Notes: generated by a model not told the origin, from the letters alone. Positions 24,135 to 32,848 are shown, counted from the stretch's first letter. The stretch: DNA of 40,295 bases from Chloroflexota bacterium (GCA_003156975.1 PMIE01000114.1:1-40295); one strand, 5' to 3'. A program made the numbers and translations.

Positions 24135-24779
24135 ATGACCCTAACCCTCTCCGAAGCCGGTCAGCACGCAGTCGCGGGCACTTTCGGGCGAGCCATGAAG
24201 CGCGCCGGCGAGGCCCTCGGCTCGATGAGCGGTCAGGTCATCGATGTCCAGACCCCCATGGTCCAAAGATGCAGTGCATCTGATGTGATGGCCATGGCCG
24301 GCGGACCCGAGTCCGTCGTGCTCGCCGTCTACGTCGGTATCACTGGGTCTCTGCAGGGGCATGCCCTGTTGCTCTTCTCCCCCGCCGACGCCCACCGCCT
24401 TGCTCAGATTCTGCTCGCAGGTCTGCTGGGCCCAGGTGAGTTGCCGATGGAAGAATCAACGAACGTCCTCGACTACGACGAACTCGAGCTTTCGGCACTC
24501 CAAGAAGCGGGCAACGTCACGATTTCCGCCTTCCTGAATGAGCTCGGGATGCATCTCCATGAGCCCGTGATGCCGACGCCACCTCAAGTCGTCATCGAGA
24601 TGGCCGGCGCCGTCCTCGATGCCGTGCTGCTCGACCTCGTGAGCGACGCCGATCAGGTGCTGGCCGCGAAGACCACCTTCAGCGAAGGCGGCCGCGACAT
24701 CGACGGATCTCTCTTTGTCCTGCCGCGCGCCGATAGCCTCCGGGTCCTCCTGGACGCTCTCGGAGCGATCGGGATATGA
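24135..24779 (+). CDS. cheC: CheC-type CheY-P phosphatase
   Basis: The 214-residue protein resembles CheC, which dephosphorylates CheY-P and binds CheD. The second CheC motif is intact: ELSALQEAGNVTISAFLNEL, E-x2-N followed later by Pro (EPVMPTPP). The first, N-terminal motif reads EAGQ, with Gln where Asn is expected, so only one active site may work. AAGGGGA precedes the ATG. It overlaps cheD by four bases, which supports joint action. Confidence 0.88.
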   Translation: MTLTLSEAGQHAVAGTFGRAMKRAGEALGSMSGQVIDVQTPMVQRCSASDVMAMAGGPESVVLAVYVGITGSLQGHALLLFSPADAHRLAQILLAGLLGPGELPMEESTNVLDYDELELSALQEAGNVTISAFLNELGMHLHEPVMPTPPQVVIEMAGAVLDAVLLDLVSDADQVLAAKTTFSEGGRDIDGSLFVLPRADSLRVLLDALGAIGI

Positions 24780-25261
24780 CACTTACCGAGAGCCCCAGTC
24801 TCCTGATCGCCGGCATCGGCGAGATGGTCCTGAGCTCAAGCCCAGACTCCCACCTTGTGGCCTACGGCCTTGGCTCGTGCATTGCCGTCGCGGCCTGGGA
24901 CCCCCGCGCCAAGGTTGGCGGGCTGGCCCATTTCATGCTGCCCAGCGGGCCGGCCAATGAAAGCAGCCCGGTCAAGTTCATCGACACCGGCCTCGACACC
25001 TTCCTCAAGGCATTCCAGGCTAAAGGAGCCATGATCAGCCGGAGCACCTTCAAGGCGGCCGGTGCCGCGGCGATGCTGATGGTTGGCGGTGGGCTCGCTA
25101 TCGGCAAGCGCAACGCGGAGTCGATGGAAGCGGCTCTCAAAGAACGAGGGATTTCCCTCACGGCCACAGCTCTTGGTGGAAATGCCGGCCGGACCGTTCA
25201 ACTTGAAGTGGGCGACGGCCGATTCCTAATCAAGAGCTTGTCTTCAATGGTCGAATTGTAG
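24776..25261 (+). CDS. cheD: Chemoreceptor glutamine deamidase CheD
   Basis: The 161-residue protein belongs to the CheD family, which deamidates receptor glutamines and activates CheC. The catalytic Cys35 (GLGSC) and His52 (LAHFML) have the expected 17-residue spacing, and the C-terminal GGNAGRTVQLEVGDGRF is conserved. The third catalytic residue, Thr six positions before Cys in the Thermotoga enzyme, is Ala29 here. The gene overlaps cheC by four bases. Confidence 0.92.
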   Translation: MTLTESPSLLIAGIGEMVLSSSPDSHLVAYGLGSCIAVAAWDPRAKVGGLAHFMLPSGPANESSPVKFIDTGLDTFLKAFQAKGAMISRSTFKAAGAAAMLMVGGGLAIGKRNAESMEAALKERGISLTATALGGNAGRTVQLEVGDGRFLIKSLSSMVEL

Positions 25262-25284
25262 TTCGTGCAATAGGAGCATCGACG

Positions 25285-25644
25285 ATGGCAAAGATCCTCG
25301 TCGTGGACGACGCGGCCTTCATGCGTCTGCGGGCGGCCAAGTTGCTCGTCGAGGCTGGCCATCAGGTCCTCGAAGCCGAGAACGGGCGAATAGCTGTTGA
25401 GACGTACCTCCGCGAGCGGCCCGACTGCGTTCTCATGGACATCACCATGCCCGAGATGGACGGCCTTGAAGCATTGGCCGAGATCCGCTCGAAGGACCCT
25501 CACGCTCGCATCGCGATGCTGACCGCCATGGGCCAGCAGGCGATCGTCATGGATGCGATCAAGCGCGGCGCCCGCGACTTCGTCGTGAAGCCGTTTGCGC
25601 CCGATCGGGTCCTGGCGGCCGTGAACAAACTCCTGGCGGCCTGA
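25285..25644 (+). CDS. cheY: Chemotaxis response regulator CheY
   Basis: This 119-residue single receiver domain has acidic pair Asp8/Asp9, phosphosite Asp52 in CVLMDITMPEMDG, Thr in MLTAMG and Lys in FVVKPF. CheY-P binds the FliM switch to change rotation. It lies 23 bases after cheD, with AGGAG 8 bases before the ATG. A terminator-like hairpin follows the stop. Confidence 0.93.
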   Translation: MAKILVVDDAAFMRLRAAKLLVEAGHQVLEAENGRIAVETYLRERPDCVLMDITMPEMDGLEALAEIRSKDPHARIAMLTAMGQQAIVMDAIKRGARDFVVKPFAPDRVLAAVNKLLAA

Positions 25645-25650
25645 CCGCGA

Positions 25651-25678
25651 CTCAAGCTGCCTTTGGCGGCTTGAGTTT
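25651..25678 (+). terminator. Intrinsic terminator-like hairpin after cheY
   Basis: CTCAAGCTGCC (25651-25661) pairs with GGCGGCTTGAG (25665-25675) through an 11-bp stem with one G-U pair and a TTT loop, followed by TTT. A second small hairpin, GGTTGC-GA-GCAACC, follows at 25682-25695. This ends the cheC-cheD-cheY unit before cheB. Confidence 0.6.
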
Positions 25679-25729
25679 GCAGGTTGCGAGCAACCGCAAC
25701 GGCGGGAGTCCAAGAACCGGAGCCTCAAG

Positions 25730-27001
25730 ATGGCCCCTATCCGAGTACTGATAGTCGACGACTCGGCGTTCATGCGCCACGCTCTCGGCCGGCTCCTCAA
25801 CGAGACGCCCGACATCGAAGTAGTTGGCGGAGCCTCCAACGGCGAGGAAGGGCTGGCGTTCGCCCGAGATCTCCGGCCCGACGTGATGACCCTCGACGTC
25901 GAGATGCCGGTGCTGGACGGACTTGGCATGCTCAAGCGTTTGATGCTCGAGACGCCGACCCGCGTCGTCATGCTGTCCAGCCGGACGACGGCGAACGCCA
26001 AGATCACGCTCGACGCCCTCGAATTCGGCGCGATCGACTTCGTGTCGAAGCCCTCCGGTTCGCTGTCGATCGACATCGGCCGCGTGGGCGACGAGTTGGT
26101 TTCCAAGGTGCGAGCCGCTGCCGGGATGTCCGAAGCCGCCTTCCTGCGCCACCGCCAGGTCGCGGCAATGAACGTGACCCTCGCCGACAGCGCCGCGGCC
26201 AAGGCGGCGGCCGCGAAGGAAGCGACGGCGGCGGCCGCCGCCGCCCGGGCAGACTCGGCAGCCACGAGATTCGGCGTAGTGGACGCGACCCGCCGCTTGG
26301 GCGCCCTGACCTACACCGCGCCGGCCAGTCGACCGCCGCGAACCGGCCCGCGCATTGCCGCGGCCAGGTTGGTCGTCGTGGCCTCGTCTACGGGCGGCCC
26401 CAGCGCCCTCCACACTTTCGCGAAGGGACTGCCGGCCCACCTCGGCGCGGCAATGGCCATGGTCCAGCACATGCCACCCGGCTTCACCGCCTCGCTGGCC
26501 GCACGCCTGGACTTCGCCGGCCAGTTGCGCTGCAGCGAGGCGACCTCCGAGGACGTCCTGGTAGAGGATGAGATCCTCGTCGCCCCGGGCGATCGCCACA
26601 TGATCTGCTCGCCGAGCGGCCACATCCAGCTCGTTCATCTGCCGCCCGTCAACGGCGTCAGGCCCGCGGCCGACGTAACGCTCCAGGCCGTTGCCCCGAT
26701 CTGGCGGGAACGGTTGCTCTGCGTGGTCCTGACCGGCATGGGCGTTGATGGGCGCGAGGGCTGCCGGGCGGTGAAGCAACACGGCGGCACGGTCATCTCC
26801 CAGGACGCGGCCACGGCAACGATCTACGGCATGCCGGCGGCGGTAGCCGAGGCGGGCCTGACCGACCTGGTTCTGCCACTCCACAAGATCGCGGCCGCGG
26901 TTGCCAGCTGGTGCCTGAGCGACAGTCTGGACGGGGCCGAGCCGGCCGCCTCCGCCGAACAGACCGCTCGGCCTGGCGATCGGAGAGACATCGCATCCTG
27001 A
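25730..27001 (+). CDS. cheB: Chemoreceptor methylesterase/deamidase CheB
   Basis: The 423-residue protein has an N-terminal receiver domain (Asp10/Asp11, phosphosite Asp56 in TLDVEMPVLDG, Lys in FVSKPSG). An Ala-rich linker lies at about 150-190. The C-terminal methylesterase domain carries the Ser in VASSTGGPS, His in VQHMPPGF and Asp in LTGMGVDG. CheB demethylates receptors for adaptation, opposing CheR. CGGAG lies 7-8 bases before the ATG. The linker is longer and more alanine-rich than usual. Confidence 0.95.
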   Translation: MAPIRVLIVDDSAFMRHALGRLLNETPDIEVVGGASNGEEGLAFARDLRPDVMTLDVEMPVLDGLGMLKRLMLETPTRVVMLSSRTTANAKITLDALEFGAIDFVSKPSGSLSIDIGRVGDELVSKVRAAAGMSEAAFLRHRQVAAMNVTLADSAAAKAAAAKEATAAAAAARADSAATRFGVVDATRRLGALTYTAPASRPPRTGPRIAAARLVVVASSTGGPSALHTFAKGLPAHLGAAMAMVQHMPPGFTASLAARLDFAGQLRCSEATSEDVLVEDEILVAPGDRHMICSPSGHIQLVHLPPVNGVRPAADVTLQAVAPIWRERLLCVVLTGMGVDGREGCRAVKQHGGTVISQDAATATIYGMPAAVAEAGLTDLVLPLHKIAAAVASWCLSDSLDGAEPAASAEQTARPGDRRDIAS

Positions 27002-27026
27002 TCTCAGGGATCAGGGAACCCCCTAC

Positions 27027-27053
27027 TCAGAAAGTGCGCCCGAGCACCGATAC
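27027..27053 (+). promoter_or_regulatory. Sigma-28-like promoter of cheW-cheX-cheA
   Basis: TCAG (27027-27030), 15-nt spacer, ACCGATAC (27046-27053), followed by CTAGG. The 12-base extended -10 ACCGATACCTAG resembles those of cheR and fliS. The leader is about 55 bases with AAGGAG before the GTG. Confidence 0.65.
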
Positions 27054-27113
27054 CTAGGACAAGAGCCCGCAGCCGGGCCACGTCCGGCGCGTGATTGTAA
27101 GGAGAAATGCACC

Positions 27114-27602
27114 GTGGCCGATAAGCAAATGTCCAGCGGCAACGGTCGGTCTGGCGAGTTGCAGATCGTCGTGTGCGAGCTGGCTGACGAGCACTACGGC
27201 TTGGACATCGCCAAGGTCTTCGAGATCATCCGTCATCAGCCGATCACACCGGTCCCGCGAGCCCCCCGGTTCGTCAAGGGCGTGATCAATCTTCGTGGTC
27301 GGATCATTCCGGTCGTCGACCTGCGTGGCCGCTTCGGAATGGCCGAAGTCGAACCTACCAAGGAAACGCGCATTGTCGTCGCCGAGAGCTCGGCGACCCG
27401 TGTGGGGCTCATCGTCGACAGCGTGTCGGAAGTCCTGCTCCTGCCTTTGGATTCGGTGGAAGCTACGCCCGGCGTCGCCTCCGGCGCCGACGCCGAGTAC
27501 CTGCGAGGCATCGCCAAACTGGGTGACCGGCTCGTTCTCCTCCTCGAACTGGACGGCTTGTTCGGCCTCGAGGAACAGACCGCCCTGGCCGGAGCCGCAT
27601 GA
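27114..27602 (+). CDS. cheW: Chemotaxis coupling protein CheW
   Basis: The 162-residue CheW domain contains LADEHYGLDIAKVFEIIRHQ, FVKGVINLRGRIIPVVDLRG and VGLIVDSVSEVL. It couples receptors to CheA. The GTG at 27114 has AAGGAG nine bases upstream. One base separates it from cheX, so cheW-cheX-cheA form one unit. Confidence 0.95.
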   Translation: MADKQMSSGNGRSGELQIVVCELADEHYGLDIAKVFEIIRHQPITPVPRAPRFVKGVINLRGRIIPVVDLRGRFGMAEVEPTKETRIVVAESSATRVGLIVDSVSEVLLLPLDSVEATPGVASGADAEYLRGIAKLGDRLVLLLELDGLFGLEEQTALAGAA

Positions 27603-27603
27603 C

Positions 27604-28068
27604 ATGAGAGTCCAGATCGTCAACCGCTACGTTCAGTCCGCCCTGAACGTGATCTCCAAGGAGACCGGCCTGCCGGTCCATCGTGGCGGTCTTCTGCTTG
27701 AAGGCAACCCCTACACCACCGAGGACGTAACGGCCGTCATCGGCGTGAGCGGCCAACTCTCCGGCTCGATCTACCTGTCCATGGCCGAGACCGTTGCCCT
27801 CAAGCTCATCGGCGCGATCATCGGCCAGGACACTGCCGAACTCGACGAGCTCGGCCAGAGCGGCATCGCCGAGATGGCCAATGTCATCGCGGGCACGGCC
27901 GGCATCGATCTAGCCGAAGAAGGAATCGAGACGGTAATCAACCCGCCGCTGGTCCTCGTGGGCCGTGGGGCGCGCCTGTCCACCGTCGAGATCCAGCGCC
28001 TCGTCGTGCCGCTTTCCACCGCTTACGGCGATGTGAAGCTGCACGTCGCTCTGCGAGAGGCCGTCTGA
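27604..28068 (+). CDS. cheX: CheX-type CheY-P phosphatase
   Basis: The 154-residue protein fits CheX. The active-site helix reads SGIAEMANVIAGTAGIDLAE (E-x2-N), with INPPLVLVG following. CheX dephosphorylates CheY-P as a dimer. The ATG at 27604 is chosen because it lies one base after the cheW stop and matches family length; the frame is open further upstream, but that part overlaps cheW. Together with CheC this gives two candidate phosphatases. Confidence 0.88.
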   Translation: MRVQIVNRYVQSALNVISKETGLPVHRGGLLLEGNPYTTEDVTAVIGVSGQLSGSIYLSMAETVALKLIGAIIGQDTAELDELGQSGIAEMANVIAGTAGIDLAEEGIETVINPPLVLVGRGARLSTVEIQRLVVPLSTAYGDVKLHVALREAV

Positions 28069-28069
28069 C

Positions 28070-30412
28070 ATGCGCCTGACCTTCGATCTGCAAGAGGGGG
28101 ACGACCGTCTCTTCACCGACGAGTCCATGGAACAGATCGAAAGGATCGAACAAGGCCTGCTCGACCTCGAGCACGACCTTGACCCCGCCGTAGTCAACGA
28201 AGTCTTCCGCGCGGCTCACACCCTCAAGGGATCGGCCGCCACGATCGGCCACCGCCGCATGACCGAACTGACCCATGCCATGGAAGACCTCTTCGGGGCC
28301 TTCCGAAGCGGAACCCTCCACGACGTGAAGCCCTTCGCGGATGTTCTGCTGGCAACGATCGACGTGCTCCGCGCTCTGGTCGCCGAAATCCAGGAGGGAG
28401 AGACTCTGACCGAGGCCGCGGAGCCCCTGACCAAGCAACTCCGCGAGTTGCTCGCCAGCGCCACTGCGACGGCCGCAGCTCGTTCCACCGCACCCAAACC
28501 GGCACCGCGGCCGGCGGCCGGCACGGTTGTGGCAGTCCCCGACCTCGCCGACGAGTCCGAAGCGGCCCAGGCCGCGGTCGACGAGTCCGAGGTAGTCGAC
28601 GAAGGCGTGAGCAACCTCGCCGTTGCGCCGCTCATTCATCGTCTGCTGGTCGAGTCTCCGGGCGGATTCGAGCCACGATCGATCTTCGTCTGCCGCATCG
28701 ATCCGATGAGCGAGTGGCAGTCGGTTCGACTGCTTCAGCTGGTGCTCGAGGCCGAAGAGACAGGGGACCTGGTCGCGTCCGTGCCGAGCCGCGAGGAGAT
28801 CGAATCGGGCCTCGGGACGATGATGCTGGCGATGCTGATCAAGGGTCGTCCGATCGAGCTGCTCGATCTTCGCAAGCGCCTCGCCGCAATCGACGATGTC
28901 GTCAGCGTAGAGGCAGTGGCCGCTCCCCTCGGCGCGCCCGAAAACGAAGCTGTGGAGACGGCGCTCAGCGTCGACATCTACGGCCCGAGCGATCAGGAGC
29001 CGGCGCCGCTCGGTGCCGCTCGCACCGACGACGAGAACGCGGCCGGGCCGCCAAGCGTTTCCGAGCGCCGCCAGGCAGACCTCGGAGCAGAAGCACGAGG
29101 CCTCCCTCAGGGCGAGCGGATGACCGTCGCGGGCGATCGACTCAAGGCCGCCCAGCAGACCATCCGCATCGACGTTACTCGCCTCGACGAGCTGATGAAC
29201 CTCGTCGGCGAGCTCGTCGTCCATAAGACTCGCCTGCAGCAAAGTGCCCAACTTCTCGCCCACCGACTCGGCGACGACCCGCTGGCGCGTCAGGCCGACG
29301 AAGACTCGCAGCAATTCGCCCGCATCGCCGGCCAGCTCCAGGATCAGGTCACCGGCCTGCGGATGCTACCCATCGAGACGGCCTTCAATCGCTTCCCGCG
29401 TGTCGTGCGCGACATCGCCATGCGCCTCAACAAGGAAGTCCAGCTGGTCATCGAGGGCAAGGAGACCGAGCTCGACCGGTCCGTCCTCGAAGAAGTTGGC
29501 GATCCGCTCGGCCACCTGGTCCGCAACGCGATGGACCACGGCGTCGAAACACCCGAAGAGCGGCGCGCCCTCGGCAAGTCGCTGCCGGCCACGGTCCGCC
29601 TCACGGCCCGCCACGCCGACGGCCGCATCCTGATCACGGTTGAGGACGACGGCAGGGGGATGGATCCCGCGGCGTTGCGAAAGTCCGTGGTCGAGAAGGG
29701 CCTGATGACCCGCGAGCAGGCCGACCTCACCAGTGACGCGGAGATGCTACGAGTCATCTTCACTCCTGGGTTCTCGACGGCCAAGGTCGTCACGGAGGTC
29801 TCCGGCCGCGGCGTCGGCATGGATGTCGTCCGCAGCAACATCGAACACCTGGGTGGTTGGGTTGACGTCACGAGCACGCCCGGCCTGGGCACACGCGTTT
29901 CGCTGTCACTGCCTCTGACCCTGGCCATCATCGGTGCGCTCCTCGTGAAGTCGGGAGCGCGGGTTTGCGCCCTGCCGTTGACGGGCGTCGTTGAGACGCT
30001 CCGGGTCGAGCCCAAGTCGTTCAGCCGTGTCCGGGGCCACAATGTCCTGACCCTGCGCGACCGCGTCATCCCCGTTGAGCAGCTGGACAACGCCCTCGGC
30101 GATCCGCCCCGCCCGCTCCTGACCAACGAGCGCGGTTTCATCAACCTGGTCGTGGTCCGGTCGCGCGGCACCGAGATGGCGCTCGCCGTCGATGCCTTCG
30201 TCGGCCAGCACGAGATCGTGCTGAAGTCCCTGAGCGACGTCACAGGCCAGCGAGCCGGGCTCGCCGGGGCCACGATAATGGCCGACGGCACCGTGGGCCT
30301 CGTCGTCGACATCGCCGCGCTGCTCGAGCACACGAGTTGGCGCCCCGAGGACGATGCCGCCGCCGAAGCCGCTGCCGAAGCTCAGGCCAGGCCCCGCCGC
30401 AAGGTCGCGTAG
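28070..30412 (+). CDS. cheA: Chemotaxis histidine kinase CheA
   Basis: The protein has 780 residues. An Hpt domain spans about 1-125, with His50 in AAHTLKGSAATIG. A P2-like, CheY-binding-type domain lies around 185-300, flanked by Ala/Pro and acidic linkers. The dimerisation helix is RLDELMNLVGELVVHKTRL. The ATPase core has HLVRNAMDHGVETPEER, VEDDGRGMD and STAKVVTEVSGRGVGMDVV. A CheW-like domain runs from about 615 to 755. CheA passes phosphate from receptors to CheY and CheB. It starts one base after cheX and is the last gene of its unit. Confidence 0.96.
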   Translation: MRLTFDLQEGDDRLFTDESMEQIERIEQGLLDLEHDLDPAVVNEVFRAAHTLKGSAATIGHRRMTELTHAMEDLFGAFRSGTLHDVKPFADVLLATIDVLRALVAEIQEGETLTEAAEPLTKQLRELLASATATAAARSTAPKPAPRPAAGTVVAVPDLADESEAAQAAVDESEVVDEGVSNLAVAPLIHRLLVESPGGFEPRSIFVCRIDPMSEWQSVRLLQLVLEAEETGDLVASVPSREEIESGLGTMMLAMLIKGRPIELLDLRKRLAAIDDVVSVEAVAAPLGAPENEAVETALSVDIYGPSDQEPAPLGAARTDDENAAGPPSVSERRQADLGAEARGLPQGERMTVAGDRLKAAQQTIRIDVTRLDELMNLVGELVVHKTRLQQSAQLLAHRLGDDPLARQADEDSQQFARIAGQLQDQVTGLRMLPIETAFNRFPRVVRDIAMRLNKEVQLVIEGKETELDRSVLEEVGDPLGHLVRNAMDHGVETPEERRALGKSLPATVRLTARHADGRILITVEDDGRGMDPAALRKSVVEKGLMTREQADLTSDAEMLRVIFTPGFSTAKVVTEVSGRGVGMDVVRSNIEHLGGWVDVTSTPGLGTRVSLSLPLTLAIIGALLVKSGARVCALPLTGVVETLRVEPKSFSRVRGHNVLTLRDRVIPVEQLDNALGDPPRPLLTNERGFINLVVVRSRGTEMALAVDAFVGQHEIVLKSLSDVTGQRAGLAGATIMADGTVGLVVDIAALLEHTSWRPEDDAAAEAAAEAQARPRRKVA

Positions 30413-30529
30413 CCGGGACGCAAGCCTGACGCGGACGCCCGTTCCCCGCGACCGCTTCGATCTGCACCTGCTCTCCCCTACCTCCGCCGGGTAGTTGCTC
30501 CCAGCCACTCCGTGTGGCAAGTTCGGGAC

Positions 30530-31750
30530 ATGACTTCAGCGGTCAATGTTCTCGTCTACGGCGCGCTCGACGGCGGCAGCTGCGACGTCTTCCGCGCCGG
30601 GATGTATACGGATTACCTGGCTGCGCTGGGGGTAACCCTGCGACCCTGGACGGAACTCCGCGTCGACTTTGCTCCCGGATGGGAGAGCAGGCCGCAGGAG
30701 GCAGTGGACGCCGGAGCCTTCGAGATCGACCGGACCGACCTCGATTGGGCAGACGTCCTGCTATTCCGCCGCTACTACTTCACGGCGCCGGCTTGCGAGG
30801 AATGCGATACCGCGTCGCGTTCTGAAGCGGAGATGGCCGAACATGGTCGAGCGACAGGACATCGCGTCCGCGGCCCTCTGGATCGGCTCCTGAGGCCGCT
30901 GTGGGCCCGTCTGCTAAGGGATCCGACCTTCCTCGGCGGCCGATCGATCGTGTACGAGACCGACGACGACGTCCTGGCAACCCCGGCGTGGTCCGGCCAC
31001 TCGGCCATTGCCGGGCTCGAAGCGGATCTCATCCGATCGATGCTCGGCCGGGCGGATCTCGTCACCGTGTCGACGCCGCCGCTGGAGCGGATGGCCGGCC
31101 GGTACAACAAGGCAGTGCGACTCATTCGGAACGCGATCGAGCCGGCCTGGTATCCCGATCCGGCGAGCCTTCCGAAGCGCGGAGGCGAGCCACGATTGGT
31201 CTTCTACGGCGTACCGAAGCGTATGCGCGACTACGCCGTTTGCCTCGAAGGAGTCAACGAGGCGGTGCGGTCCGTTCCGGGGACGCGCCGCGTCTGGTTG
31301 GGCGGAGACGATCCGGCGATTCGCGGCGTCGCCGACGAGGTCCTCGCCTACGTCCGAGGCGCACCGGCCTTCGCCCGCGCTCTGGTCGAAGCCCGGCCCG
31401 ACATCGGCCTCGCGCCCGTCGCCGACGAACCCTTCAACCGAGCCCGCTCGGAGTTGCACTGGCTGGAGTACGCCATGGCAGGTGCCCCAACGGCCGCCTC
31501 TCGACTCATGGGCGGCAGTCCGTACGATGTCGTTCGCGACGGCGTCGACGGGCTCCTGGCCCGCAACAAGGCGGAGTGGCGAGAGGCGCTGAGGTCGCTG
31601 GCCCGCTCCCCCGCCCGGCGCGCCGAGATAGCCGGACGCGCCCGAGAGCGCGTCCTGGCGGAATATCGGGCCGCCGACCGCGCCATCGAATGGGCCGACG
31701 CATATCGCTGGGCCGCGGAGCACGCCGGACGCGGAGCTGCGACCGGCTAG
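30530..31750 (+). CDS. Glycosyltransferase-like protein with C2H2 zinc-finger-like insert
   Basis: The 406-residue protein has a GT-B-like fold pattern: an N-terminal alpha/beta half, then RADLVTVSTPPLERMAGRYN, IRNAIEPAWYP and a C-terminal half (DIGLAPVADEPFNRARSELHW) with a late GVDGLLARN motif typical of group 1 transferases. An insert near residues 89-111 has Cys89-x2-Cys92-x12-His105-x5-His111, spaced like a C2H2 zinc finger. The ATG at 30530 is preferred; a GTG at 30512 is the alternative. The location between chemotaxis and filament genes makes flagellin or surface glycosylation possible, but this is inference. Confidence 0.7.
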   Translation: MTSAVNVLVYGALDGGSCDVFRAGMYTDYLAALGVTLRPWTELRVDFAPGWESRPQEAVDAGAFEIDRTDLDWADVLLFRRYYFTAPACEECDTASRSEAEMAEHGRATGHRVRGPLDRLLRPLWARLLRDPTFLGGRSIVYETDDDVLATPAWSGHSAIAGLEADLIRSMLGRADLVTVSTPPLERMAGRYNKAVRLIRNAIEPAWYPDPASLPKRGGEPRLVFYGVPKRMRDYAVCLEGVNEAVRSVPGTRRVWLGGDDPAIRGVADEVLAYVRGAPAFARALVEARPDIGLAPVADEPFNRARSELHWLEYAMAGAPTAASRLMGGSPYDVVRDGVDGLLARNKAEWREALRSLARSPARRAEIAGRARERVLAEYRAADRAIEWADAYRWAAEHAGRGAATG

Positions 31751-31759
31751 GTCAGCCGG
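31743..31759. terminator. Hairpin across two convergent stop codons
   Basis: CCGGCT (31743-31748) and AGCCGG (31754-31759) form a 6-bp stem with a 5-nt loop. The stop codon of the glycosyltransferase (31748-31750) and that of the HD-GYP gene (31754-31752) lie in or at the edge of the loop, with one base between the genes. It could act in both directions. Confidence 0.4.
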
Positions 31760-32783
31760 CGACCCGCATGATGCCGGCGATGTTGGCGGCGCCATCGAGG
31801 CCGGTGGACATGGCGTTGAGGCCGCCGAGCAGCTTGATGAACTCCCGCAGAATCTCGTCGCTGAACTGGCCTCGCATCGACACGCGCATCACATGAAGGG
31901 CGTCGAAAGCGCTCACCGGCATCCGGTACGGGCGTCGAGTGGTGAGCGCATCGAAGGCGTCGACGATGCCGACCAGCTGCGCGTCCATGGCGATGCCGCC
32001 TGCCGCGCGGCCGGCCGGATAACCGGAGCCGTCGCACCGCTCGTGGTGCTCACCGACGATGTGCGCATAGGAAGGGGCATAGCCGAGCGCTCGAACGATC
32101 ATCTCGTAGCCTGCCTTGACATGCGTCCGCATCACCTGCCACTCGGTCGCGTCCAGAGCCGACGGCTTGTCCAGGACTACGCGCGGCACTCGGTTCTTGC
32201 CGATGTCGTGGAGCAAACCGCCGCGGGCTACGTCCCGGATCGCATCCGCATTGCCGAACTGCATGAAGCGGGCCAGGACGATGCCGTAGACGGCTGTGTT
32301 GATGGCGTGAGTGTGCGTGGCGACGTGCTTCTGCATCGTGGCGACCATGGCCCAGACCATCTCCTCATCCTCGATCAAGTGAAGGGTGATTGCGTCGATG
32401 GCCTGGTGAGTCAGCAACAGCCCGTCGTGGTCGAGGGGATTCTCGCGAGTGAAGATGGGGCTCAGGACCTTAGCGGCAATCGAGTAGGCGGTCTTGCTTC
32501 GTTCGACCGGTGTAACGCGTTGATTCGCAAGGACCGCGGGCAAGGACGCCGCGAGGGCACCTCGCAGCAAGTCCGAATCAACCTCACGGACCAGGAACGA
32601 CATGCCACGCTGGGCCCGATTGATGACCTTGCGCAGGTCGCCGCCCTTCATGGCATAGAGGACCGGCCGTGGACCACGCCAGATATAGAGGTCGCACGGC
32701 AATGTCGAGATATCGGTCAGTACACGGGCCGGTACTGGCTCGTATCCGGGAGGGGCTGGAGTGATGAACGGGTGGGCCGGCAT
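31752..32783 (-). CDS. HD-GYP domain c-di-GMP phosphodiesterase
   Basis: The 343-residue protein has an N-terminal region of about 140 residues without a recognised domain. A complete HD-GYP domain follows: GGLLHDIGKNRVPR, then HHERCDGSGYP and DAFDALTTRRPYR. The metal ligands and the GYP motif are intact, so c-di-GMP hydrolysis is likely. GAGAG precedes the ATG. It is divergent from cheR and has its own sigma-28-like promoter, which places it in the late motility regulon. Confidence 0.92.
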   Translation of the reverse strand: MPAHPFITPAPPGYEPVPARVLTDISTLPCDLYIWRGPRPVLYAMKGGDLRKVINRAQRGMSFLVREVDSDLLRGALAASLPAVLANQRVTPVERSKTAYSIAAKVLSPIFTRENPLDHDGLLLTHQAIDAITLHLIEDEEMVWAMVATMQKHVATHTHAINTAVYGIVLARFMQFGNADAIRDVARGGLLHDIGKNRVPRVVLDKPSALDATEWQVMRTHVKAGYEMIVRALGYAPSYAHIVGEHHERCDGSGYPAGRAAGGIAMDAQLVGIVDAFDALTTRRPYRMPVSAFDALHVMRVSMRGQFSDEILREFIKLLGGLNAMSTGLDGAANIAGIMRVAG

Positions 32784-32791
32784 TAGTCGCT

Positions 32792-32821
32792 CTCAAGCCG
32801 CTGGCGGTGAACTCGCTTGAG
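32792..32821. promoter_or_regulatory. CTCAAGC-N16-GCTTGAG dyad upstream of the HD-GYP gene
   Basis: Perfect 7-nt arms (32792-32798 and 32815-32821) lie between the predicted -10 and the start codon, overlapping the expected transcription start. This is a candidate operator. The same 7-mers form the stem of the cheY terminator, so chance or a different role is possible. Confidence 0.4.
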
Positions 32822-32848
32822 GTGTCGGCCCGCCGTCGAGCCCCTTGA
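32822..32848 (-). promoter_or_regulatory. Sigma-28-like promoter of the HD-GYP gene
   Basis: On the minus strand TCAA (32848-32845), 15-nt spacer, GCCGACAC (32829-32822). The ATG follows 38 bases further. It is back to back with the cheR promoter. Confidence 0.6.

Noticed and set aside
23857-24138. Possible 93-residue protein between flaG and cheC
   Set aside because: Arg/Pro/Ala-rich shadow-like composition with no domain, and the region contains the cheC promoter.
27938-29314. 458-residue minus-strand frame opposite cheX/cheA
   Set aside because: It is antisense to well-supported che genes and its composition mirrors their third codon positions; no domain is visible.
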